In this document: positions 1 to 7,038 of the stretch, one piece after another
Numbering within the stretch: position 1 is the first letter of the stretch
How the letters are laid out: each line of letters begins with the position of its first letter
Assembly: GCA_028289505.1 (NCBI GenBank)
Contig: JANQPK010000244.1
Coordinates: 1 to 23,304 of the forward strand
DNA from: Cyclobacteriaceae bacterium
Lineage (GTDB): Bacteria; Bacteroidota; Bacteroidia; Cytophagales; Cyclobacteriaceae
Length of the DNA stretch: 23,304 nt
Direction of reading: 5' to 3'
Notes under the pieces: model-generated
Told to the model about the DNA's origin: nothing
The model's database searches: none
The model's input: only the letters and a program-made list of their open reading frames with translations
Made by a program: the position numbers and the translations under genes

Positions 1-168
1 AACCCGCAACCTGCAACCTGCAACCTGCAACCCGCAGTCTGCAACCTGCAACCCGCTACCCGCTACCCGCAGTCTGCAACCTGCAACCTGCAACCTGCAA
101 CCCGCAACCTGCAACCGGCAACCCGCAACCTGCAACCCACTACCCGCAACCCGCAACCTGCAACCTGC
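1..168. repeat. 7-bp tandem repeat array, 24 units
   Basis: Read directly: 24 consecutive 7-bp units with no insertion or deletion. The units are AACCTGC (11), AACCCGC (6), TACCCGC (3), AGTCTGC (2), AACCGGC (1) and AACCCAC (1). Variation is by substitution only. The block AACCTGC x3 + AACCCGC occurs at units 2-5 and again at units 12-15, which suggests expansion in larger blocks. The array starts at the window edge, so it may extend further left. It ends 57 bp before the tyrA ATG. It is GC-rich compared with its surroundings, and the complementary strand carries a GG or GGG run every 7 bp. No function is known to me. Confidence 0.97.
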
Positions 169-200
169 ATTCTTACAACTCACATAACTCAGAAAAGCCC

Positions 201-208
201 TATCTTTA
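201..208 (+). promoter_or_regulatory. possible -7 box for tyrA
   Basis: TATCTTTA matches the Bacteroidota -7 consensus TAnnTTTG at 5 of 6 fixed positions and lies 17 bp before the tyrA ATG. No TTTG is seen at the expected -33 distance, so this is weak. If real, the heptamer array lies just upstream of the promoter. Confidence 0.25.
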
Positions 209-225
209 GTAGCAAATTCAATTCT

Positions 226-1068
226 ATGAATGTTTCAATTGTTGGACTTGGTCTGATTGGTGGCTCAATGGCTTTGGACCTGAAAAAAAGTGGATTCGCC
301 TCCAGGGTAATTGGTGTCGACATAAACCAACAACATAGTAAGCAGGCGCTAGATCTAAAATTGGTGGATGAGGTGCTTGAGCTGGATCAAGCCATTAAAC
401 AAAGCGAACTCTTGGTATTGGCAGTACCCGTTCAACACATTGTGGGACTATTGCCTCAAGTATTGGATCAGGTAGATAAACAAGTGGTTATTGATGTGGG
501 GTCGACCAAACAAATCACTTCAGATTCCGTCAGAAACCATCCCAAAAGGGTCAACTATGTAGCTACCCATCCCATGGCTGGTACAGAATACTCCGGTCCC
601 ACTGCCGCCATCCCTGATTTGTTTAGAGGAAAGATAACCATATTCTGCGACCCGGAATTAAGTGGTCCTGAATCGATCAGTAGGGCCAGAAGACTTTATG
701 ATCATCTGGGTATGCCGGTGATAGAAATGAACAGCAAGGAGCATGATTTACACGCTGCTTATGTTTCACACATATCTCATATCAGCTCATTTGCTTTGGC
801 GCTTACAGTGCTAAAAAAAGAAAAGGATACTGAGAACATTTTTAATCTAGCCAGTGGTGGATTTGATTCTACGGTGAGGCTAGCTAAAAGTTCTGCCGCC
901 ATGTGGACTCCGATTTTCACCCAAAATGCAGAGAATGTAATTAGTGTATTGGATACCTATATCGCAGAATTACAACAAATCCGAAAAGCAATTGAGCATC
1001 AGGATTCATCATCCTTGACAGAAATTATTGAGGAAGCCAACAAGATCCGGAGAATTCTAAAGGAATAA
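226..1068 (+). CDS. tyrA: prephenate dehydrogenase
   Basis: Cytoplasmic NAD(P)-dependent enzyme that oxidatively decarboxylates prephenate to 4-hydroxyphenylpyruvate in tyrosine biosynthesis. The 280-residue protein opens with a Rossmann dinucleotide-binding motif, VGLGLIGGS (residues 6-14). It also carries the family signature HPMAGTEYSG near residue 115 and a helical C-terminal dimerisation domain. I see no fused chorismate mutase or ACT domain, so this is a monofunctional TyrA. The ATG at 226 places the Rossmann strand at the normal distance from the N-terminus. The frame stays open upstream through the repeat array to the window edge, but I take that as chance because the array contains no stops in any forward frame. 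The gene upstream is outside the window. The next gene is convergent. Confidence 0.95.
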   Translation: MNVSIVGLGLIGGSMALDLKKSGFASRVIGVDINQQHSKQALDLKLVDEVLELDQAIKQSELLVLAVPVQHIVGLLPQVLDQVDKQVVIDVGSTKQITSDSVRNHPKRVNYVATHPMAGTEYSGPTAAIPDLFRGKITIFCDPELSGPESISRARRLYDHLGMPVIEMNSKEHDLHAAYVSHISHISSFALALTVLKKEKDTENIFNLASGGFDSTVRLAKSSAAMWTPIFTQNAENVISVLDTYIAELQQIRKAIEHQDSSSLTEIIEEANKIRRILKE

Positions 1069-1086
1069 GAAATAAGAAATTAAGAA
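1066..1086. repeat. AT-rich 7-bp microrepeat at the tyrA stop codon
   Basis: Two exact copies of TAAGAAA (1066-1072 and 1073-1079) followed by TTAAGAA (1080-1086). The first copy contains the tyrA stop codon TAA. The period is 7, as in the GC-rich array upstream of tyrA, but the composition is unrelated. Confidence 0.7.
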
Positions 1087-1125
1087 TGAGTTATGAAGAA
1101 CTTGTTCAAACCTCAGACCCTCAAT

Positions 1126-1173
1126 CATTCCCACAGTCCTTCAGTCCTACAGTCCTTCATTCCCACTGTCATT
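1126..1173. repeat. 8-bp tandem repeat between tyrA and usp
   Basis: Six consecutive 8-bp units: CATTCCCA, CAGTCCTT, CAGTCCTA, CAGTCCTT, CATTCCCA, CTGTCATT. The register is exact and the copies differ by substitutions. The repeat fills much of the gap between the convergent tyrA and universal stress protein genes. It forms no hairpin and has no U-run, so it does not look like an intrinsic terminator. Confidence 0.85.
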
Positions 1174-1179
1174 AACTAA

Positions 1180-2037
1180 CTAATGCGGGTCCATATGTAC
1201 CGTGAGCACAGGTACTTTGGAATCCCGAACCAATCGCTCTGAAAGCCCTCCTACAAACAGATGCATCAGACCTCTTCTACCGTGGTTTACGGAGGCCACA
1301 ATGTCTGCATTTTTTTGCTTGGCAAACTCAAGTATGGCTTGTTCCACCTTTCCACCACTGATGGGGTTGATGGTCAACTCAGGTACCTGGTGAGGAGTTT
1401 CATGCTCTTCGGCGAATGCCTCCATTTTCTTACGTACCCTTTCCGGTTTGTCGTTACTGACATGTACCATATGCACAGTGGCCCCATAATAGGTGGCAAA
1501 CTTCTCGATTTGGTCTACCCCTTCTTTGGCCACTGTTTTCAAGTCTGTTGCAAATACAATGTTCTTGACACTGAAGTCTGATAGAGGCTCCCTAATGGTC
1601 AACACTGGAATATGAGTAATGCGGATTACCCGCTCTGTATGATTGCCTTCAAAATATTCTGTGAGCGTGTTTTCACCGCTGGTTCCCATAACTACCATGT
1701 CACAATGCAATCGCTCCGCAAAGTGATTTACCCCTTCATCTACATCGTCGATCTCTATAAAAGGATAAACAGGTACGTCACCATGTTGATGCTTGGCGAT
1801 CAACTGTCTCAACCGCTTTTCATTGGTGCGGTGAAGTTCAAGAATGTAGCGATCTTCTTCAGACACATACTCGTCAGTGACACCACCACCCATTGAACTG
1901 AAGGAGTAATTCTTCATGGCAGAAATCACATTCAAGAGGAATACCGCCCCATTGGTTTTCCTCGCGATATCCAATGCAACGTCCAAAGCATACTCTGAGA
2001 GCTTGGAAAAATCAGTAGGAACTACAATCTTATACAT
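1180..2037 (-). CDS. tandem-domain universal stress protein
   Basis: A 285-residue protein with two Usp (UspA-fold) domains in tandem, residues about 1-150 and 155-285. Usp proteins are cytoplasmic, often bind ATP and are induced under stress or growth arrest; the exact role here is unknown. Domain 1 starts with KIVVPTDFS and keeps the ATP-loop pattern G-x2-G-x9-G-N at residues 118-132. Domain 2 keeps a similar loop, GRRG then FVGGLSERLV, at residues 253-270. Both halves therefore look competent for nucleotide binding. The start ATG follows an AT-rich leader, and no alternative upstream start is evident. It lies on the same strand as, and 137 bp downstream of, the GIN lipoprotein gene, and is convergent with tyrA. 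Confidence 0.92.
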   Translation of the reverse strand: MYKIVVPTDFSKLSEYALDVALDIARKTNGAVFLLNVISAMKNYSFSSMGGGVTDEYVSEEDRYILELHRTNEKRLRQLIAKHQHGDVPVYPFIEIDDVDEGVNHFAERLHCDMVVMGTSGENTLTEYFEGNHTERVIRITHIPVLTIREPLSDFSVKNIVFATDLKTVAKEGVDQIEKFATYYGATVHMVHVSNDKPERVRKKMEAFAEEHETPHQVPELTINPISGGKVEQAILEFAKQKNADIVASVNHGRRGLMHLFVGGLSERLVRDSKVPVLTVHMDPH

Positions 2038-2143
2038 AATCGCCGGTTTAATTGAAATAAAAAAATTCCTTTAAATATCCTTTAAATCTACATAAATAAT
2101 AGTACTTTTCTAATAAGTCAAGTTGACAAATATCGATTTATTG

Positions 2144-2151
2144 CAAATGTA
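2144..2151 (-). promoter_or_regulatory. candidate -7 box for the usp gene
   Basis: On the minus strand this reads TACATTTG, a full match to the Bacteroidota -7 consensus TAnnTTTG. It would give a leader of about 100 nt. No clear TTTG is seen about 20 bp upstream, and the region is AT-rich, so a chance match is possible. Confidence 0.4.
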
Positions 2152-2174
2152 ATATTATCGATTGTTGCGTCAGT

Positions 2175-2918
2175 TTATATAGATTCTATCCTTTGGTCAG
2201 CCTCATCGGGATCGGCTATTTTGATGGTACCAAGGCCTGAGACCCTATCGGAGACACTAGCTGGATTACCCTTATAGCGGATACTTCCTACACCATTAAC
2301 GCGGGCATTTAAGTTTTCTTTTACATTTACCTCAACACTTCCCATGCCACTGACCGTAACCTCACTGAATTGGCTTTCCAGCTCAAATGCCGCCAGGTTG
2401 CCCACACCGTTCATGGAAATACTTTGATTTTCTGCCCGACCTTTTAAAGTTACTGCCCCGGCTCCAGCCAGCATGATTTCCAGATCTGTGACCTCTACTT
2501 CCATATCGATTAAACTAGCGCCTGGTACCTCAAGTTCAAATCTGTCAGAGACAAGAGGCCCATCCGTCTGGATAATGGATGCCCCGGTTGATTTAAGTTT
2601 TTCAAGACTCTGGTAGGTAATAAAGACTTTGATACCATTATCACTTTGTAGTTTTTTTCTATTCTCAATTACCAGGATATCTTGCTCAATATCTGACTCG
2701 ATCAGCTCTAACAGGTTTTCATCAGTTACGATCACGATTTGTTCTTTTCCACCTTTCTTTAGGTTAATTTCAAAATTTCCGGTTAGATGGATTGCTGAAA
2801 ATTCATCCAACATTCGTTTTTCGGAGGTAATATCTCCATTGCCCCTTTCAATACCTGCTATGCTACAGCTTACTAGCAGCAGCATTAAGAGACTCCATCC
2901 CCAAGCTCGATTCTTCAT
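2175..2918 (-). CDS. GIN-domain (DUF2807) lipoprotein
   Basis: A 247-residue predicted lipoprotein. A short charged N-terminus and hydrophobic core (residues 1-17) end in the lipobox LVSC with C18 as the lipidated residue, so it should be exported and membrane-anchored. The rest matches the putative auto-transporter adhesin head GIN domain (DUF2807), a repetitive beta-helix fold common in Bacteroidota whose function is not established. Turn motifs recur every 18-21 residues: PGAS 132, AGAG 151, NGVG 170, SGMG 190, NGVG 208, SGLG 227. I chose the ATG at 2918. The frame is open to 3026, but those 36 extra residues would place the signal peptide internally and overlap the glyA promoter. It is divergent from glyA. 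A second GIN lipoprotein lies at 20740-21477. Confidence 0.88.
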   Translation of the reverse strand: MKNRAWGWSLLMLLLVSCSIAGIERGNGDITSEKRMLDEFSAIHLTGNFEINLKKGGKEQIVIVTDENLLELIESDIEQDILVIENRKKLQSDNGIKVFITYQSLEKLKSTGASIIQTDGPLVSDRFELEVPGASLIDMEVEVTDLEIMLAGAGAVTLKGRAENQSISMNGVGNLAAFELESQFSEVTVSGMGSVEVNVKENLNARVNGVGSIRYKGNPASVSDRVSGLGTIKIADPDEADQRIESI

Positions 2919-2978
2919 ATTTGGTTCTATTTGGCTAAATATAAGTTTACAGAAAATTAACATGAAATATCTTGGTTC

Positions 2979-3010
2979 TTTGATTAATTCTACCCCATCA
3001 TTTATTTTTG
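2979..3010 (+). promoter_or_regulatory. glyA promoter (-33 TTTG, -7 TATTTTTG)
   Basis: A -33 element TTTG at 2979-2982 is separated by 20 bp from a perfect TAnnTTTG -7 box at 3003-3010. This is the arrangement recognised by the Bacteroidota housekeeping sigma factor. Transcription would start near 3015-3018, giving a leader of about 15 nt before the ATG at 3032. It is the best promoter in the window. It also shows that the TTG at 3008 is part of a promoter and not a start codon. Confidence 0.75.
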
Positions 3011-3031
3011 GCCAACTTTTATGCACCTAAC

Positions 3032-4306
3032 ATGACTAGAGATCAGCAAGTTTTTGAACTTATAAAAAGAGAGCAGCAGCGACAGGAAAGTGGGATTGAA
3101 TTGATCGCCTCAGAGAACTTTGCGTCTCCCCAGGTTATGGAAGCTATGGGAACTGTGCTCACCAACAAATATGCAGAGGGATTGCCTGGCAAAAGATACT
3201 ACGGTGGTTGCGAGATAGTTGATGAAATTGAACAGCTTGCCATTGAGCGGGCTAAAGCGTTATTCGGTGCTGCCTGGGTAAATGTGCAACCCCATTCGGG
3301 TGCACAGGCCAACGCCGCTGTGATGCTGGCAGTATTGAATGCGGGTGATAAAATTTTGGGATTTGACCTCTCCCATGGTGGCCATCTAACCCATGGGTCT
3401 CAGGTAAATTTTTCCGGAAAGCTTTACAAACCCACATTCTACGGAGTGGACCCCCAATCCGGTACCATCGATTGGGACGAGTTGGAAAGAACTGCCTTGA
3501 GGGAAAGGCCTAAGCTCATTATCGGGGGAGCCTCGGCTTACAGCCGTGACTGGAATTATCAAAGAATGCGAGAAGCTGCGGATAAAGTTGGTGCATTACT
3601 AATGGCAGATATTGCCCATCCTGCTGGTTTGATTGCCCGGGGATTGTTGGATGATCCCCTGGAGTACTGTCACATAGTCACTACTACCACCCACAAAACG
3701 TTGCGGGGACCACGTGGAGGAATGATCATGATTGGCGAAGATTTTGATAATCCTCTGGGGTTAAAAACACCCAAAGGCATAATACGAAAAATGTCCTCCA
3801 TTCTGGATTCAGGGGTATTCCCAGGAACCCAGGGTGGTCCGTTGGAGCATGTGATTGCTGCCAAGGCGGTGGCTTATCAAGAAGCTTTGAGTGAGGAGTT
3901 TTTGGAATATGTAATCCAGGTAAAGAAAAATGCCGCTGCCATGGCTGAGGAGTTCAAACGACTTGGATATAAAATTATCTCTGACGGAACCGATAACCAT
4001 TTAATGCTTATTGATCTAAGGACCAAAGGCATCACAGGAAAATTGGCGGAGGAAACCTTGATCAAAGCTGATATCACCATCAACAAAAATATGGTCCCAT
4101 TCGACGATAAATCTCCTTTTGTTACTTCTGGAATGCGTTTAGGCACACCTGCAGTTACCACCAGGGGTATGAAAGAGGCCGATATGACTAGAACAGTAGC
4201 TTTAATAGACAAAGTGCTTACCAACCATTCCGACGACACCGCCATCAGTACGGTCAAGCAGGAGGTCAACGATTGGATGGCTAAATTCCCACTATACCAG
4301 AGCTAA
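3032..4306 (+). CDS. glyA: serine hydroxymethyltransferase
   Basis: Cytoplasmic PLP enzyme that interconverts serine plus tetrahydrofolate with glycine plus 5,10-methylene-THF, the main source of one-carbon units. The 424-residue protein has the SHMT hallmarks: IELIASENF (residues 22-30), NKYAEGLPGKRYYGG (45-59), the cofactor-contacting D193/H196 in MADIAHPAGL, and the Schiff-base lysine K222 in TTTTHKTLRGPRGG. Length fits the family. The start is the ATG at 3032, giving MTRDQQVFEL, which matches the usual N-terminus. A TTG 24 bp upstream is in frame but lies inside the -7 box. It is first in a + strand run with tatC (3-bp gap) and rpiB. Confidence 0.97.
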   Translation: MTRDQQVFELIKREQQRQESGIELIASENFASPQVMEAMGTVLTNKYAEGLPGKRYYGGCEIVDEIEQLAIERAKALFGAAWVNVQPHSGAQANAAVMLAVLNAGDKILGFDLSHGGHLTHGSQVNFSGKLYKPTFYGVDPQSGTIDWDELERTALRERPKLIIGGASAYSRDWNYQRMREAADKVGALLMADIAHPAGLIARGLLDDPLEYCHIVTTTTHKTLRGPRGGMIMIGEDFDNPLGLKTPKGIIRKMSSILDSGVFPGTQGGPLEHVIAAKAVAYQEALSEEFLEYVIQVKKNAAAMAEEFKRLGYKIISDGTDNHLMLIDLRTKGITGKLAEETLIKADITINKNMVPFDDKSPFVTSGMRLGTPAVTTRGMKEADMTRTVALIDKVLTNHSDDTAISTVKQEVNDWMAKFPLYQS

Positions 4307-4309
4307 TCA

Positions 4310-5116
4310 GTGGAAAAAGAAATGTCCTTCCTGGATCACCTGGAGGAGCTGCGGTGGCACCTAATCCGATCTATGGTATCCATTCTGGTATTCGCTATTA
4401 TAGCATTCCTTTCTAAAGATCTGATTTGGGATACCGTTATTTTAGGACCCACAAAACCAGATTTCTGGACTTACCGAACTTTCTGCAAGCTTTCGCAAGC
4501 ATTCTGCATCGATGAATTGCCCCACTTTATTATTCAAAGTAGGAAAATGACCGGTCAGTTTACTATGCATATTCTTTCCTCGGTGGTAATTGGCTTGCTC
4601 TGTGCTTTCCCTTATACTTTTTGGGAAATGTGGCGTTTTATCAGGCCAGGGCTGTACGAAAAGGAGCAAAAAGTATCAAGAGGGGCTACTTTTTTTGTTA
4701 GCCTATTGTTTACTACCGGGGTGCTGTTTGGTTACTTTGTGGTCACTCCTTTGGCAGTAAATTTCCTGGGTGGTTACCAGGTTGCCGACAGTATTCTAAA
4801 CGAATTTGACATTATCTCTTATGTTACTACTGTGGCCACCCTGGTATTGGCTTGCGGGTTGATGTTTCAATTGCCGATCGTGGTTTACTTCCTGACCAAG
4901 GCAGGACTGGTTACACCTAAACTATTGAAGACCTACCGACGGCATGCCATAATAGTGATATTGATAGCAGGAGCCATACTCACTCCCCCAGACCCTATCA
5001 CTCAAATTATGATTGCATTCCCATTGGTAATGCTTTATCAAGTCAGTATCTTTATCAGTAAATGGGTGCTGAGGTCCGAAGAAAAAGAGGAGTCTCTTAC
5101 CAAGGCCAAAGAATAA
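4310..5116 (+). CDS. tatC: Sec-independent protein translocase subunit TatC
   Basis: Core receptor of the Tat pathway, which exports folded proteins across the inner membrane by binding twin-arginine signal peptides. The 268-residue protein shows about six membrane segments and family motifs. These are FLDHLEELRWH (residues 7-17), FWEMWRFIRPGLYEKE (104-119) with the signal-peptide-contacting acidic residue, and ILTPPDP (223-229). The long first periplasmic loop (about 40-85) is typical of Bacteroidota TatC. The start shown is GTG at 4310, 3 bp after the glyA stop. An in-frame ATG at 4322 is a possible alternative and would remove only four residues (MEKE). No tatA or tatB is visible in the window, so they must be encoded elsewhere. 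Confidence 0.95.
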   Translation: MEKEMSFLDHLEELRWHLIRSMVSILVFAIIAFLSKDLIWDTVILGPTKPDFWTYRTFCKLSQAFCIDELPHFIIQSRKMTGQFTMHILSSVVIGLLCAFPYTFWEMWRFIRPGLYEKEQKVSRGATFFVSLLFTTGVLFGYFVVTPLAVNFLGGYQVADSILNEFDIISYVTTVATLVLACGLMFQLPIVVYFLTKAGLVTPKLLKTYRRHAIIVILIAGAILTPPDPITQIMIAFPLVMLYQVSIFISKWVLRSEEKEESLTKAKE

Positions 5117-5117
5117 T

Positions 5118-5546
5118 ATGAAACTAGCAATAGGAGGCGATCACGCAGGATTTGACTATAAACAAAAGATCTTTCAAGACCTCTCTCAGCAGCAGTTAGA
5201 AATTGAGGATTTTGGTACTCATCAGCCTACTTCCGTCGATTATCCTGATTTCGCGCATCCCGTAGCTTCATATGTGGAAGCCAATCCAGATAGTTTGGGC
5301 ATTCTGGTATGTGGCAGTGGCAATGGTGTGGCCATGGCCGCGAATAAGCATGCTGGAATTAGAGCTGCTGTTTGCTGGAATGAAGAACTGGCGCGTTTGG
5401 CACGACAGCATAATAACGCTAACATTTTATGTATTCCCGCCAGGTTCGTATCCCCTCAGATGGCCGCAAGCATGATCAGTGCATTCCTTTCAGAGAAGTT
5501 TGAAGGGGGCAGGCATGCCAACCGGGTTCATAAGATAAGTTGTTAA
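5118..5546 (+). CDS. rpiB: ribose 5-phosphate isomerase B
   Basis: Interconverts ribose 5-phosphate and ribulose 5-phosphate in the non-oxidative pentose phosphate pathway. The 142-residue LacA/RpiB-family protein keeps the expected residues: D8/H9 in GGDHAGFD, catalytic C65 in VCGSGNGVAMAANK, H98 in RQHNNAN and R132/R136 in GRHANRVHKI. The ATG is 1 bp after the tatC stop, so it is very probably cotranscribed with glyA and tatC. The stop codon (5544-5546) overlaps that of the convergent membrane-protein gene, so no terminator lies between them. Confidence 0.95.
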   Translation: MKLAIGGDHAGFDYKQKIFQDLSQQQLEIEDFGTHQPTSVDYPDFAHPVASYVEANPDSLGILVCGSGNGVAMAANKHAGIRAAVCWNEELARLARQHNNANILCIPARFVSPQMAASMISAFLSEKFEGGRHANRVHKISC

Positions 5547-6946
5547 TTCCTCAAGATGTAGGTGTCTTGCTTGCGAATGTACTTGGAGGCAATAGAGGGC
5601 ATTTTACTAAATAGCTCAGGTACCAGATTGCTCTGATCAATAATGACTTCGGGTGTATCTCGCATTAGATCCTGGTAAATTATAGATAAATTATCAAATG
5701 CTTGGTTCCCTTCAAGATGTTCCTTAGATAGGTACCAATTGAGGTACGGGGTAGCCGGATAGGCATGTCGATATGCCGCAGGATCACTTCCTATAATTAG
5801 TATTTTTTTCCCCTCTACGGTTTGATCCCACTTGGTAGGTCTGACAACCAGAGATTCAATCTCCCAAACACTGGCCGGAACTATAAAACGATAGAGCACG
5901 CTGTAGTTCAAGGTCAGGGTCACCGCCAGAAATCCTAAAAATACCAGTTCAGCCAAGAATTTACGCTTGATCAATAGGAAATAGTGACTAATGAAAAATG
6001 CCACAGGGGCTACAAAAACCATAAGTTGATGAGGTACTCGTTCTTTGCTAAAGAAGACCATCAGAAAAGCTCCCACTAAAAACAGTAACATCACCAGCAT
6101 AAAGTTTGTCTGGTGGTTATTGTAACGTCCGGCGGCATATATTTTAACCCAGGACAGGAACATCAGCACCACTGCGGTAATGGAAATGATCAATAGCGTC
6201 TTTAGGCTGACAAAAGGGTTTAGCGGAATGTACATCCATGCGAAGAAATAGCTATTAATAAAGTCTAACAGAGCTCCATGCCAGAAGAAATATATTCCCA
6301 CCAAAAGTATGGGAAAGACAAACCCGAACATCATCAGGATGTACTTTTTGAAGGTCATCGAACTGTATAACCCAAGGCTTAATATGGTAATGGGAAGATA
6401 ACAAAGTGTGGGCAGATAAATCAGGGCGGATAGCCCCATGGCCAACCCAATGTTGAGGAACTGCTCATCCTTTAGTTTAACCGTAATATGAGAGAAAACG
6501 CCATTGAGTATATAGAGTTGAAATACCCCACTCATCAAGGCCGGTGACAGGGTAAAAAAATCAAAAAAGACACTCATGATAATCAAATAAATCAATGCGG
6601 GCACGTAGGTATTTTCCTTATAGGCCTTGTTTTCTATCAGCAGCTGATTGAATAGAAAACAATGTAACACCAGCACCAGTATTGCAATGATTTGATAGCC
6701 CCACTGGGTGCGACCACCTATAGTATCGATCACCGAGTAAGCCAGTGCAGATATGGGTGCGGTATTGTCCCACACATCCAGATATAGTATTTTACTAAAA
6801 GAGATCGACTCTCCTACTAACATCCATTTTAGCTCAGGCAAAGTCAAAGGCATATCGCTAAAAAAGAAAGGAAGTCTTATGAGCAAAATGAGCAGAAAAA
6901 TACCTATTAATCGATAAGGATCGTTGATTCTAAAAAATGCCAGCAA
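5543..6946 (-). CDS. polytopic membrane protein, DUF6427-like
   Basis: A 467-residue protein with about eleven to thirteen hydrophobic segments between residues 13 and 360. A soluble C-terminal domain of about 98 residues starts near residue 370 (GKKILIIGSDP follows shortly after). Overall design resembles Bacteroidota DUF6427 proteins and, more loosely, GT-C glycosyltransferases, in which a membrane channel is followed by a soluble tail. I see no GT-C catalytic DxD or ExD motif that I would trust, so I assign no enzyme activity. The only start near the N-terminus is TTG at 6946 (MLAFFRINDPYRL); the next in-frame Met falls after the first membrane segment. It is divergent from rbfA and shares stop-codon bases with rpiB. 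Confidence 0.8.
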   Translation of the reverse strand: MLAFFRINDPYRLIGIFLLILLIRLPFFFSDMPLTLPELKWMLVGESISFSKILYLDVWDNTAPISALAYSVIDTIGGRTQWGYQIIAILVLVLHCFLFNQLLIENKAYKENTYVPALIYLIIMSVFFDFFTLSPALMSGVFQLYILNGVFSHITVKLKDEQFLNIGLAMGLSALIYLPTLCYLPITILSLGLYSSMTFKKYILMMFGFVFPILLVGIYFFWHGALLDFINSYFFAWMYIPLNPFVSLKTLLIISITAVVLMFLSWVKIYAAGRYNNHQTNFMLVMLLFLVGAFLMVFFSKERVPHQLMVFVAPVAFFISHYFLLIKRKFLAELVFLGFLAVTLTLNYSVLYRFIVPASVWEIESLVVRPTKWDQTVEGKKILIIGSDPAAYRHAYPATPYLNWYLSKEHLEGNQAFDNLSIIYQDLMRDTPEVIIDQSNLVPELFSKMPSIASKYIRKQDTYILRN

Positions 6947-6985
6947 GGATAATAAAGGTTAGTTCTGTCCTTAGGAGAGAATCTT

Positions 6986-6993
6986 TAAATTTG
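6986..6993 (+). promoter_or_regulatory. candidate -7 box for rbfA-permease operon
   Basis: TAAATTTG is a perfect TAnnTTTG match 45 bp before the rbfA ATG. It would start transcription near 7000. The -33 region (around 6962-6967) has only a degenerate TTCTG. The position argues that the open frame upstream of 7039 is not translated. Confidence 0.5.
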
Positions 6994-7012
6994 ACTAATA
7001 ATGAAGAAAATA

Positions 7013-7020
7013 CAAAATTA
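7013..7020 (-). promoter_or_regulatory. candidate -7 box for the DUF6427-like gene
   Basis: On the minus strand this reads TAATTTTG, a perfect TAnnTTTG match, giving a leader of about 60 nt to the TTG start at 6946. No clear -33 element is seen. It faces the rbfA -7 box about 20 bp away, so the two predicted start sites nearly coincide. Confidence 0.4.
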
Positions 7021-7038
7021 ATACAATATTTGTGCAGC

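Noticed and set aside
1..168. CRISPR array
   Set aside because: Units are 7 bp with no unique spacers. This is a simple tandem repeat.
1126..1173. Intrinsic terminator between tyrA and usp
   Set aside because: The sequence is a direct 8-bp repeat without stem-loop or U-run.
2629..3030. 133-residue open frame on + strand
   Set aside because: Lies opposite the GIN lipoprotein signal and domain region and across the glyA promoter; no family resemblance.
3008..3031. N-terminal extension of glyA from TTG
   Set aside because: The TTG is the end of a perfect -7 box, and the extension is absent from the normal GlyA N-terminus.
3877..4269. 130-residue open frame on - strand
   Set aside because: Antisense to the conserved glyA coding sequence with no recognisable features.
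6937..7038. N-terminal extension of rbfA
   Set aside because: RbfA normally begins at MGESKRQ; the upstream part overlaps the promoter boxes and the start of the divergent gene.
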